Part shown: positions 22,767 to 31,256 of the stretch, in pieces | How the letters are laid out: each line of letters opens with the position of its first letter | Numbering within the stretch: position 1 is the first letter of the stretch | Assembly (NCBI GenBank): GCA_035566435.1 | Contig: DATMRF010000047.1 | Location: forward strand, 1-64,000 | From: DATMRF01 sp035566435 | GTDB taxonomy: Bacteria; Verrucomicrobiota; Verrucomicrobiia; Limisphaerales; UBA8199 | Direction: 5' to 3' | Length of the DNA stretch: 64,000 nucleotides | Made by a program: the position numbers and the translations under genes | The notes under the pieces: model-generated | What the model was told of the DNA's origin: nothing | Database searches by the model: none | Seen by the model: the letters and a program-made list of their open reading frames with translations, nothing else

Positions 22767-24980
22767 TCATAAATCAATAGCCACTACCTCATGATCGACG
22801 ATGGAGGGAACGGTGAGGCTCAGACTTTGACCGTCGCGCTGGATTCGCGGGTTGGTCGAAGCCGCGAGCAGCCGCACTTGCTTTGCCTTGGCGCCATCCG
22901 GCAGCCGCACTCGGACCTTTTGGGCTCCCACCGGGAGCAACTCGCGCACCGGCCCCTTCATCATCATCGGATTGGTCAGATTCACCAGGTGGACGGTTAT
23001 CGACTCTTTCTGGCGCCAGAGGGTCACATCGAGCATTCCTGGACCCGACACCGTCACGACCGGCCCCTCGTTGGTCGCCCACTCGACCGAATTGCGCAAC
23101 AGCTTGAAATGGTCCACCGACAGCACTTCCCAAAAGGTGCGGTCGATGTCCCCAGGAAAATAAACCACTCGGCCGTTGCCGGCCTCACGCAGAAAGACCT
23201 GCGGCACGTCGGTCTTCGCCACCCGCGGAAACACCTTTTCCATCGGCAGATCAGGATAGGACGGGATTAAGGTCAGCGGGGGGTTTGGGAACGGTCGCGT
23301 GGCTTCCATAACGACGCGACGAGCGCTGTTGATGATGCGCGGCGCCTCCTCCAGTCCCGCCAGCAGTGCGTGCCGCTTGCCGGTAGCCGGATCGGTTTCC
23401 AGCTGAAGGTATGAGTTCTGCATCGGGCCTTCGATTCGGCCTTTGTAGGTGACGCCAAACAGTCCGGCCAAGCCAAACTCTTTTCGCGGCGCGCCCCATT
23501 CATCGTAGAGACTCGTCTCGAAGGTGGCGACGAGACCGCCGCCGCGATCTACGAACTCACCGAGTTGCCGGCATTGCTCCTCCGAGAGGGCGGCGACGCT
23601 CGGCAGGATGAGGGTCTTGAACTGACCGAGCCGCACGCGGTCGAGCAACCGATCATGCACCATCTCGAAGGGGATACGGGCTTCGATCAGCGCCTGGTAC
23701 CAGCCGAGGGTGTGGTCCTCAAATCTCGAGCCGCAGAACCACGCCGTCTGCTGGGAATAGACCAACCCGACGCGCGCGAGCGGAGATTCGTTGCGCAGGT
23801 ACTTTTCCCACCCGGCGTAGCGGCGATAGATGTCCGCCACCGGCTCGAGCCAGCGTTCGTCATGCAGCACGCCGGAGAACTTGGTGAACCAGGGACGCAA
23901 ACCATTCGCCACGCCGTCGGCGACCCACAGGCGAATTTCCGCCGGGCTCTGCACGCTATCCTTCCATCGGTAAGGCTCCTCGACGCCGACGCTGAAGATG
24001 CCGACGATCGGTTTGGGCCCCATGGTGGCACGGAATTCCTTGCCGTTCTTGCCATTCCCCCATGGGGCGGTCAGGCCGCGACGCGCCTGCCGGTCGGCGA
24101 TGAGGGTCGGCGCGAGTTCGCCAATGCGCCGCATATCCAAGGTGCTGGTGGCGCCGCCGCCGGTGTTGGGAATGACGCAGGAGTCGGGATTGAGTTTGCG
24201 GACCTCAGTGTCCCAGAGACGCCACAGTTCGAACAACCGTTCCTGCCGCCAGAGAATGTAAGCGCGGCGGGCAGGCTGCTGCGGATCATTCGTGCGCGGC
24301 AGTTCCTGGCCTGTGGCCTGGTGGAAGTTGTTTCGGCAATGTTCGCAAAAACACATTCCCGAGCCGTCCCAGCGATTAATAAAAATCCCATCCACTTTGT
24401 AACGGGACATAATCTCCCTCTTCACTTCGGTCATGAACTCGAAATTGTAGGGACCCAGGCCACAAGTGACCCACATTTCCGGGGAAGCCCAGTGGCGGCG
24501 GGGACGGCCTTCGGAGTCGGCAGCGATCCAATCCGGGTGCGCTGTCTGGACATCGTCATAGGTCGCGTGCGGGTCGGTGCGGGCGATGACGACCATGCCC
24601 AGCTTGCGGCAGCCGGCGACCAGGTGCCCGAACACGTCGCGGTCGCCCAGCCAGTCGCTGCGGTGATGAAACGGAACCTTGGTCGGGTAATACGCGACGC
24701 AACCGCCCGCGCTGAGGCAGACCGCGTCGGACCGTGTGCGCTGAAAGTAATCGAGCCAGAATCGCGGGTCGAACTTGCCCGGGTCATCCTCGACCAGCGT
24801 GAGTTGGGCCCAGCGCATCGGCTTGACCACCCAGTTCGGAGCCGGGGGTACGACGAGAGGATTTTCCGCGGCGCCGAGCGGCGACCACGGCAGCTTCCCG
24901 CTACCGATGGCGATGGCCGCGCCGGTGCAACCAGCCGCTTTTAAGAACGCCCGGCGACTCAAATCAGTCTCCAAGTTCAT
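22767..24980 (-). CDS. Tat-exported glycosidase-like protein, paralogue of the neighbour
   Basis: This 737-residue protein shares domain order and motifs with the gene at 20388: leader SRRAFLKAAGCTGAAIAIG, RWAQLTLVEDDPGKFDPRFW, ADGVANGLRPW, a cysteine cluster (GMCFCEHC), LPSVAALSEEQCRQLGEFVD and a C-terminal VPSIVDHEVVAIDL matching the neighbour's LDHEVAVVT ending. The two lie in tandem, 81 nt apart, so they arose by duplication. The barrel suggests a glycoside hydrolase, but no catalytic pair can be fixed by eye. Confidence 0.75.
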   Translation of the reverse strand: MNLETDLSRRAFLKAAGCTGAAIAIGSGKLPWSPLGAAENPLVVPPAPNWVVKPMRWAQLTLVEDDPGKFDPRFWLDYFQRTRSDAVCLSAGGCVAYYPTKVPFHHRSDWLGDRDVFGHLVAGCRKLGMVVIARTDPHATYDDVQTAHPDWIAADSEGRPRRHWASPEMWVTCGLGPYNFEFMTEVKREIMSRYKVDGIFINRWDGSGMCFCEHCRNNFHQATGQELPRTNDPQQPARRAYILWRQERLFELWRLWDTEVRKLNPDSCVIPNTGGGATSTLDMRRIGELAPTLIADRQARRGLTAPWGNGKNGKEFRATMGPKPIVGIFSVGVEEPYRWKDSVQSPAEIRLWVADGVANGLRPWFTKFSGVLHDERWLEPVADIYRRYAGWEKYLRNESPLARVGLVYSQQTAWFCGSRFEDHTLGWYQALIEARIPFEMVHDRLLDRVRLGQFKTLILPSVAALSEEQCRQLGEFVDRGGGLVATFETSLYDEWGAPRKEFGLAGLFGVTYKGRIEGPMQNSYLQLETDPATGKRHALLAGLEEAPRIINSARRVVMEATRPFPNPPLTLIPSYPDLPMEKVFPRVAKTDVPQVFLREAGNGRVVYFPGDIDRTFWEVLSVDHFKLLRNSVEWATNEGPVVTVSGPGMLDVTLWRQKESITVHLVNLTNPMMMKGPVRELLPVGAQKVRVRLPDGAKAKQVRLLAASTNPRIQRDGQSLSLTVPSIVDHEVVAIDL

Positions 24981-25002
24981 AACATGCGAATTTCTTCCGC
25001 GG

Positions 25003-26259
25003 TCAGGCAGGCCGTTCGCTTTTCAGGTACGCTGCTTTTTCGAGCCAGCGGGGATTGATGGTCACTCCCCAACCCGGACCGTCCGGGAGTTTAACTTTGC
25101 CGTCGCGAACTTTCAGCGCCGGGCTGTAGAGAAGTTCACCCGCGTTGGCGTCCTCCTCGATGCTAAACTCGACGAATGGCCCGGCATTCGGAATGGCCGC
25201 CATGAAATGGAGGGAGAAGAGGGTAACCAGCGACAGGTGGGAAGAGTGAGGCACGAGCAATTTACGCGCTTTCTGCCCCATTTTCGCCACTCGCCAGGCG
25301 CGGGTAAAGCCCCCGATGTAGCACAGGTCCGGCTGCAGGACGTCCACGGCGTTCATGGCGATCAGGCGGCGCCATTGGGCGAGGTCGTTGTCCTGTTCGC
25401 CGCCCGCGACATGCATCTTGAGCGCGGCTGCGACCTCCGCCGTCCATTCCAGTTCCCAGTAGGGGCAAGGCTCTTCGAACCAGAAGTAATGGTCGGCCTC
25501 CAGGCGGCGCCCGACCTCGATGGCTTTGGGCGGCGTGAAACAACTGTTCCCGTCGCCCATAAGCTGGATGTCGTCGCCGACCGCCTTGCGGACTGTCGGG
25601 ATCAACTTCTCGGTGCGGCCCGGCGACGCATCGCGGTCGTGGCCCGTCGGCACGCCCAGGCGGACTTTGAAGGCCTTGAAGCCGAGGGTGTCACGGAGCT
25701 TGACCAGCCGCGCCGCTTCGTCTTCGGGTGAAATGTCGCGGCGCATGCTGGAGCCGTACACCGGAAAGGGGGCGGTCTTTCCTCCCAGCAGCTCGCAAAC
25801 CGGCTTGCCCTTTACTTTGCCGTAAAGGTCCCAAAGCGCGGTATCGACGCCTGCCAGAGCGCGGCAGACGTAGGTCCACGGGAACTTCATATTGGCGTCG
25901 ATAACACGGTCCGCGAGGGCGTCGATATGCGCCGGGTCACTTCCGAGCACGTGCCGGGCCACCTGCCGGTGCAGCACGGTGGCGGTGATGTCCGGCTCAC
26001 ATGAGGAAAGCTGGCCGTAGCCTTCGCGACCGTCGCGGGTCGCGACGCGGACAATGCCGAACTGCCCCTGGGTCCACGACTCGACTTTTGCGACAGCAAG
26101 GCCCGGCTCGATAATCCGGAAGTCGTTGTAGTCGTCGGTGCGTCCCAGATAGGGATAGGACCTGGGGGCGGGTGCTGCCAGTGTCAGGCTGCCGGGCACG
26201 GTGGAAAATGCCGCCAGGGCGGCGGTGCGTTTGAGGAATTGGCGTCGTTTGATTTTCAT
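25003..26259 (-). CDS. Tat-exported enolase-superfamily (mandelate racemase/muconate lactonizing) enzyme
   Basis: This 418-residue protein has a leader KIKRRQFLKRTAALAAFS. The superfamily barrel is complete: Lys pair in FKAFKVRLGV (residues 194-203), metal ligands in LMGDGNSCF (near 232), FEEPCP (near 259) and AGGEQD (near 282), and base-like His in VPHSSH (near 338). It would dehydrate or epimerise an acid sugar. It is the first gene of a minus-strand run with the two glycosidase-like proteins and the aldo/keto reductase, pointing to an exported sugar-acid pathway (inference). Confidence 0.85.
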   Translation of the reverse strand: MKIKRRQFLKRTAALAAFSTVPGSLTLAAPAPRSYPYLGRTDDYNDFRIIEPGLAVAKVESWTQGQFGIVRVATRDGREGYGQLSSCEPDITATVLHRQVARHVLGSDPAHIDALADRVIDANMKFPWTYVCRALAGVDTALWDLYGKVKGKPVCELLGGKTAPFPVYGSSMRRDISPEDEAARLVKLRDTLGFKAFKVRLGVPTGHDRDASPGRTEKLIPTVRKAVGDDIQLMGDGNSCFTPPKAIEVGRRLEADHYFWFEEPCPYWELEWTAEVAAALKMHVAGGEQDNDLAQWRRLIAMNAVDVLQPDLCYIGGFTRAWRVAKMGQKARKLLVPHSSHLSLVTLFSLHFMAAIPNAGPFVEFSIEEDANAGELLYSPALKVRDGKVKLPDGPGWGVTINPRWLEKAAYLKSERPA

Positions 26260-27234
26260 ACGGAGAGTCGCGGGCCGGGAGTCAGGCCTGGCACTCGATC
26301 AAGAATTGCCGCGAGCGCAATCACGGCGCGATTCAATCACAACGCTGAAGGGTGCGCGAGCAATAGTGTTAGACAGCCCCAAGTCCCAGGTCCCATACGG
26401 ATGGAGAGCTTTGATGGAGACGGGGAGGTTTACCGTTTGTTTACCGATTTGACCGCTGAAAAGGATGGGAAGATATTCTTTTGAGGTTCGATTGGGTTCG
26501 GATGGGTTCGGTGGTGTGCATGGGTGGCAGGAGACGCGAGGCTCCGTGCGGCGAGGAACGTGAAGGGTGACGTTCATGCACGCCGAGGCCGGCTGGTAGC
26601 GCATACTCAGTCTTTCAGATTCTCAAGTCTGCGGCTGCGTGCCGCGGGGCGGCGATTTTGTCTAAACTCTTTTTGTAATCAGGCTGCATATCTCGTTTCT
26701 TTTTTCAGGCCGGTCGTACGTGACACTGGCTTCTACTAATACGCGGGGGTTTCGGGTTCGGGAAAATCAGAATGTGGAAGTTGCTGGTGGAGTGCTGGTT
26801 GTGGCTGAGAAAGTCTTTCAAGTTCGTTTCAAGTTCGTGGTGGAAATGGCTGGAGCACAAATTGTAACGTTCAGAAAGTTGATCAACATGCTCCGAATGT
26901 CTGAAAACGGGCCTAAATTCACAGGAATTGAAAAGTTTTTTTGACCACGGATGGATCCAGCGCAGCAAAGCCGCAACCAACAGCAGGAGAAAACAACGGC
27001 GGAATACCCGGAACATGCGGACGGCAGAGAGGGAGAGAATTGCGCACTTTCAGCCGTGCAAATCGCAGGGTTGACCGTGTGAACAGGTGGAGGATAGTTG
27101 TGAACAGGTGGTGAATAACTCCCGGTTGCCGCAACCGAAGGCCATCTGTACCGTCAATCGGACCGAGTCTGCAGGAGTTTCAGGCGGCGTTTGCTTCCTG
27201 ACACTTTCGCAAGGACATTACGAGGTCGAAGAAT
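26260..27234. other. Gene-poor region of about 970 bp
   Basis: No frame gives a credible protein. Close to 27078-27111 the motif TGTGAACAGGTGG occurs twice, 21 bp apart, followed by GTGAATAACTC. This loosely resembles DnaA-box-like sequence, but too few copies exist to call an origin. The rest is unassigned. Confidence 0.4.
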
Positions 27235-28314
27235 ATGAGCGCGCCTGAATTTTCGCAGTCAAACGTGGCCAGTCTTCCGCCGCCGGACGCGGAGATCGCT
27301 ACGCTGATGGAACCGGTGCCCGAACCCTCATTACTAACGAACTTCGAACGTCTCACTCCCCTAACGCCAGCCCCAGCGGCGATGAGGCCCGCGCAGCCTC
27401 TAAGCCCTGCCCCGTGGCATCTGCCCTCGACCGTCGGTCCCTTCCTCGCCAATGCATTGCGCAGCCGCTGGGAGTCTTACCGCGCGCAGCTTCGAAGCTG
27501 CCAGGATGAATTTTCCGAAAGGACCGTGCACGAGTTACGGGTGGCGACCCGAAGGCTGATGGCCCAGCTGGTCATGCTGGGTTGCGTCACGCCCGGGGAG
27601 ACAGCCGAGAAAGCGCGCCGGGTTTTGAAACGCCGGCTGAAGGCCCTCGGCGAACTTCGAGATACCCACGTCCAGCGCTTATTCATCGAACGCCAATTGT
27701 CCCGGTTTCCCCAGTTGATTCTCGTCCAGGATTCCCTCAAGCGCCGCGAGCGCCGGCTGGAAAAGGCAACGGCGGCGAAAGTGAACGCCTTCAAGACCCG
27801 GAAACTGGAAACGTCGATTTTAGCCCTGGGCGAGCTGCTGGCCAGGAAGCCGGCGCGGCCGAGCCGCCCGGAACGCCTGGCCACCATTGTTGCCCGTGCA
27901 ACAGCCGAGGCCTTTGCCGAGGTGGTCCGCCGTCGCGATGCCATCGATCCAGCGAACCCCGGCACCATCCACCGAACACGAATCGCTTTCAAAAAGTTCC
28001 GCTACATGGTCGAGGCATTATCTTCAGACGGTACCGGGCTGAACAAACGCGATCTGCGCGCGCTGGCTCATTATCAGCGGCGGATGGGAAACCTCCAGGA
28101 CTTGGAAGTGATGCAGCAGTGCATTACGGGGTTCCTGCGGAAGCACCTGGGAATGGAGGCCTTGCTCAGGCCGTTCATCGGCTACCTAAAAGGAAGACGC
28201 GCGCGCGCGCTGCGGGGCTTCCTAAGATCGGCCAACGAACTCTACGAGTTCTGGCCGCCGGGCCGCGCGGGCACCAGCGCGCCGTTCCCCTTTGCCTACG
28301 ATGCGGCGTGCTGA
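27235..28314 (+). CDS. CHAD domain protein
   Basis: This 359-residue protein has a Pro/Ala-rich N-terminal 75 residues, then a helical CHAD domain. The signature His/Arg motif VHELRVATRRLMAQL (near residue 97) is present. The second-half HRTRIAFKKFRYMVEAL (near 246) and HYQRRMGNLQD carry the remaining conserved basic residues. CHAD domains bind inorganic polyphosphate; stand-alone members associate with polyphosphate granules. No CYTH partner is in view. Confidence 0.88.
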   Translation: MSAPEFSQSNVASLPPPDAEIATLMEPVPEPSLLTNFERLTPLTPAPAAMRPAQPLSPAPWHLPSTVGPFLANALRSRWESYRAQLRSCQDEFSERTVHELRVATRRLMAQLVMLGCVTPGETAEKARRVLKRRLKALGELRDTHVQRLFIERQLSRFPQLILVQDSLKRRERRLEKATAAKVNAFKTRKLETSILALGELLARKPARPSRPERLATIVARATAEAFAEVVRRRDAIDPANPGTIHRTRIAFKKFRYMVEALSSDGTGLNKRDLRALAHYQRRMGNLQDLEVMQQCITGFLRKHLGMEALLRPFIGYLKGRRARALRGFLRSANELYEFWPPGRAGTSAPFPFAYDAAC

Positions 28315-28464
28315 ATGACTATATGCAGAAATGTCGTTTTTCTGCGCAGATCCTTGCGTTTCCAAGGTGCAAGTTAAAGGTTGAAAGTTGGTTGCGCTGG
28401 CGAGCGTCAACTTTCAACCTGCAACGTTCAGCCGTTCCCACAATGAGTTTGGTTTCGGCTATGC

Positions 28465-28572
28465 CGGCCTAAGGACAGCACGCCCTACCCTGAGGCGGGG
28501 ACGGCCCTATTCCCGCCGGCTTCCTCTTTCTCGGGCAGCTACGGGGACGTGGCCGTCTCCGCCCCGGCCTAA
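28465..28572. repeat. Dispersed GC-rich palindromic repeat, copy 1
   Basis: GCGGGGACGGCC at 28495 and CTACGGGGACGTGGCCG at 28538 flank a spacer, with AAGGACAGCACGCCCTAC before them. Related blocks occur at 59231-59310 and 62061-62137. It lies in the 320-bp gap between the CHAD and glycosyltransferase genes, which otherwise holds no gene. Confidence 0.65.
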
Positions 28573-28635
28573 GGTTCATCCAACCTTAACACGTCCGCCA
28601 CCTTTCCGTAACAAGCCCGGGCCAGGTTTGGCCTG

Positions 28636-30702
28636 ATGGCGGCTAAAAGCATTCTCATCCTGACGGCAGGTTTCGGGGACGGCCACAACGCAGCCGCCCG
28701 CAATCTGTGTGAAGCACTGGAACAAATCTCACCGGAGGCGGAGGTGACGGTGGCGGATTTGTATGAACGCAGCTACAAGCGCCTGAACCAATTGGCGCGC
28801 AAGGCTTACCTGGGGGCGGTGCGCTATGCGCCTGGGTTGTGGGCCGGAGTTTTTAAGGTGGTGGATAAAGCACCGTGGCTAACCGACGGTGGGTACGGTC
28901 TGGGCCGGATGCGCCGATCCCTGACCGAGTTGCTGGACACCACGAAGCCGGACTGCGTCGTAAGCACTTACCCAACTTACGCGCAATTGCTGAACTCTCT
29001 TTTCCACGACCATTGCGAAAAGCCCTTCCGCCTGGTGACGGTGGTCACCGACGCGCGCTCCATTAACTCGATCTGGTATCGGCACTCCAGCGATCGTTAT
29101 ATGGTTTGTGACAAGCAGACGTCCGACGTGTTGCAAAAGGCCGGTGTGCCGGCAGACAAAATCCGGGCGCTTGGCTTTCCTGTCAGCCCACGGTTTGCGC
29201 TGCCGGTGGCCGACGCGCCACGCCCGCCGCGAGCAGGCCAGCGCCTCCGGGTGCTTTACGTTATTAACACCGGCAAGAAGAAGCTCGGCAAAGCCATCGA
29301 CCGCCTGCTGGAAATCCCTGAGGTTGAGCTGACCGTGACCGTTGGCCGGCACGCGGAGCTTAAGGAAAAGCTCGTCAAACGCGAGCAACGGTATGGCCGC
29401 CGCCTGCACGTGCTCGGTTGGACGAACCAGATGCCGGAGTTAATGATGCGCAGTCACCTCGTCGTCGGCAAAGCGGGCGGCGCCGCAGTGCAGGAGGCGA
29501 TGGCGGCTCGCTGCCCCATGATTATCAACCAGGTCATCCCGGGACAGGAAGAGGGCAACGCTCGATTGGTGGAGGAACTGGGCGTCGGCGTAATCGCGCA
29601 GAAAAACAAGAAAGTTGCGCGCTGGGTCGGGCGGGCGCTCGAAGGGAATGGCGCCTTGTGGCAACAATGGCGAGAACGTTTGGAGAAAGAGAGCCGGCCG
29701 GACTCTTCGTTACGCATCGCCCGGTTGGTGCTCGAGGAATGCGAGATCGCGAATCACTCTCACCGCCCACCGGAGACGCTTCCGGCGCGGCGCAACGGGG
29801 CGGCGGGCGCGGTCTCCTCGCCAGCGCCCGTGTTGCCCGCTCGCCAAAGCCGCCGCCCCTTGCTTTGCGATTTTCACATCCACACCAATTATTCGGATGG
29901 GCGCCTCACCGTGCCCGAAGTGGTGGATTTTTATGGCATCCGCGGGTTCGATTGCATCTGCATCACCGATCACTGGACCGACCCGCGGCGGCTGATCGGC
30001 AAGTTTTCCCGGCTAACGCCCTTCACGTTGAGCTACGCTCAGGTTGAGGAATATTTCGAAGTGATCGGGCGCGAAGCCCGGCGCGCCCGTCGGCGATACG
30101 GGATGCTCGTCCTCACCGGCCTTGAGTTCAACAAGGACGGCCCGACGAGCAAATCCTCCGCCCATCTCCTCGGCGTGGATCTGAAAGAGCCGATCAGCCC
30201 GCGGCTGGACCTGCTGCGCACCATCGAGCGCATCCACGCCCAGGGCGGTCTCGCCGTCGCCTCGCACCCGCATCGCATGAAATCGGAATGGGCCAAGGAC
30301 ACGCTGTACCTTTGGGAAAACCAGAAGCGCTTCGCGCCGGTCATCGATGCCTGGGAGATTGCCAACCGCAACAATCTCTTCGCTCCCGTAAGCCTGAAGC
30401 GCATGCCGTTCCTGGCCAACAGCGACTTCCACAAGCCCAAGCACATTTACTCCTGGAAGACCCTGGTGCACTGCGAAAAAGAACCCGAAGCCATCAAAGA
30501 TTGCATTCGGCGCAACGAGCAAATCTCGATCACGCTTTACCGCGGAGCCGAACCTGAGACCGAGACAGCTCCGGACCGCCAGATCCAACCGGAGTTCGAC
30601 ACGCTCTCGGCTCCGCCAGGGCTCTGGACGCTCGATGCCCTGCCTCCGGTCTCCGCACCCGCCCGCAGTCTGGCCCTGCCTACATCGGAATCCACGAGTT
30701 GA
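28636..30702 (+). CDS. Glycosyltransferase (MGDG synthase/MurG-like) fused to a PHP phosphoesterase
   Basis: Residues 1-375 form a GT-B enzyme of the monogalactosyldiacylglycerol synthase type: LTAGFGDGHNAAARN at the N-terminus, a nucleotide-sugar site VVGKAGGAAVQEAMAARCP near 275 and GQEEGNA near 302. Residues 410-640 form a PHP domain with CDFHIHTNYSDG, CITDHW, LTGLEFN, VASHPHRM and NSDFHKP, containing the metal-binding His/Asp set. The two activities are usually separate genes. A lipid galactosyl- or glucosyltransferase linked to phosphoester hydrolysis is inferred. The N-terminal Met directly precedes the fold, so the start is secure. Confidence 0.88.
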   Translation: MAAKSILILTAGFGDGHNAAARNLCEALEQISPEAEVTVADLYERSYKRLNQLARKAYLGAVRYAPGLWAGVFKVVDKAPWLTDGGYGLGRMRRSLTELLDTTKPDCVVSTYPTYAQLLNSLFHDHCEKPFRLVTVVTDARSINSIWYRHSSDRYMVCDKQTSDVLQKAGVPADKIRALGFPVSPRFALPVADAPRPPRAGQRLRVLYVINTGKKKLGKAIDRLLEIPEVELTVTVGRHAELKEKLVKREQRYGRRLHVLGWTNQMPELMMRSHLVVGKAGGAAVQEAMAARCPMIINQVIPGQEEGNARLVEELGVGVIAQKNKKVARWVGRALEGNGALWQQWRERLEKESRPDSSLRIARLVLEECEIANHSHRPPETLPARRNGAAGAVSSPAPVLPARQSRRPLLCDFHIHTNYSDGRLTVPEVVDFYGIRGFDCICITDHWTDPRRLIGKFSRLTPFTLSYAQVEEYFEVIGREARRARRRYGMLVLTGLEFNKDGPTSKSSAHLLGVDLKEPISPRLDLLRTIERIHAQGGLAVASHPHRMKSEWAKDTLYLWENQKRFAPVIDAWEIANRNNLFAPVSLKRMPFLANSDFHKPKHIYSWKTLVHCEKEPEAIKDCIRRNEQISITLYRGAEPETETAPDRQIQPEFDTLSAPPGLWTLDALPPVSAPARSLALPTSESTS

Positions 30703-30764
30703 AGGGCCTTCCGGGCGAATGGAAACTCTTCACCGCTCGAGCTTGAGTGTGTGCTGGTGGGAAA

Positions 30765-31136
30765 TCAACGACGCCCGACATTCTCCGCGATCCGCGCTTT
30801 GACCAGCTTCTTCACCAGCGTCGTCGGCAACGGTTTATCTGCCGAAAAGCGAATTGTTCCTTTGGTGGTCTCGAAATTCTTAAGGTGGTCCTGGAACAGT
30901 TTTACCGTGGCGGAACTCATCGGATACAACGCGCAGTGATTCTTCCAGGCGCCAAAAGCCACCAGCGCACGGCCGTTGAGACGAAACGCTGCGAGCCCGT
31001 AGCTAATGCACTCTTCCGCCCTGGGCGCAACGGCGCGAATGGTCTTGCGGAGCTTCTCGAGGGCGGCCCGTTGGGCGGCATTCGCGCCAGCAAGATACTC
31101 GTCAATCGTCTTAGTTTTGGGGTTCATTGAGGCCAT
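30765..31136 (-). CDS. DUF1801 / YdhG-like protein
   Basis: From ATG 31136 the protein is 123 residues; a TTG at 31160 is also possible. The family features are IDEYLAGANAAQRAALEKLR at the start, APRAEECISYGLAAFRLNG, LVAFGAWKNHCALYP and the closing TIRFSADKPLPTTLVKKLV. These small proteins are related to frataxin-like iron-binding proteins, but activity is undefined. Confidence 0.85.
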   Translation of the reverse strand: MASMNPKTKTIDEYLAGANAAQRAALEKLRKTIRAVAPRAEECISYGLAAFRLNGRALVAFGAWKNHCALYPMSSATVKLFQDHLKNFETTKGTIRFSADKPLPTTLVKKLVKARIAENVGRR

Positions 31137-31256
31137 AAGCTGTTGGTGTTTCGCTTTCAATTATACGACGAAAGAGCTGGTGCGTTCAGGACAACTTTCC
31201 GAAACTTCTCTGGGAGCGCCCTGCCCGCCACCTTAGCCTGGAACGCCGTTTCCACT

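Noticed and set aside
26705..27016. 103-codon minus-strand frame in the 26.3-27.2 kb gap
   Set aside because: No recognisable domain, and the C-terminal part is low-complexity sequence resembling intergenic repeats.
27078..27120. Replication origin from DnaA-like motifs
   Set aside because: Only two motif copies, with imperfect matches, no AT-rich unwinding region and no dnaA or dnaN nearby.
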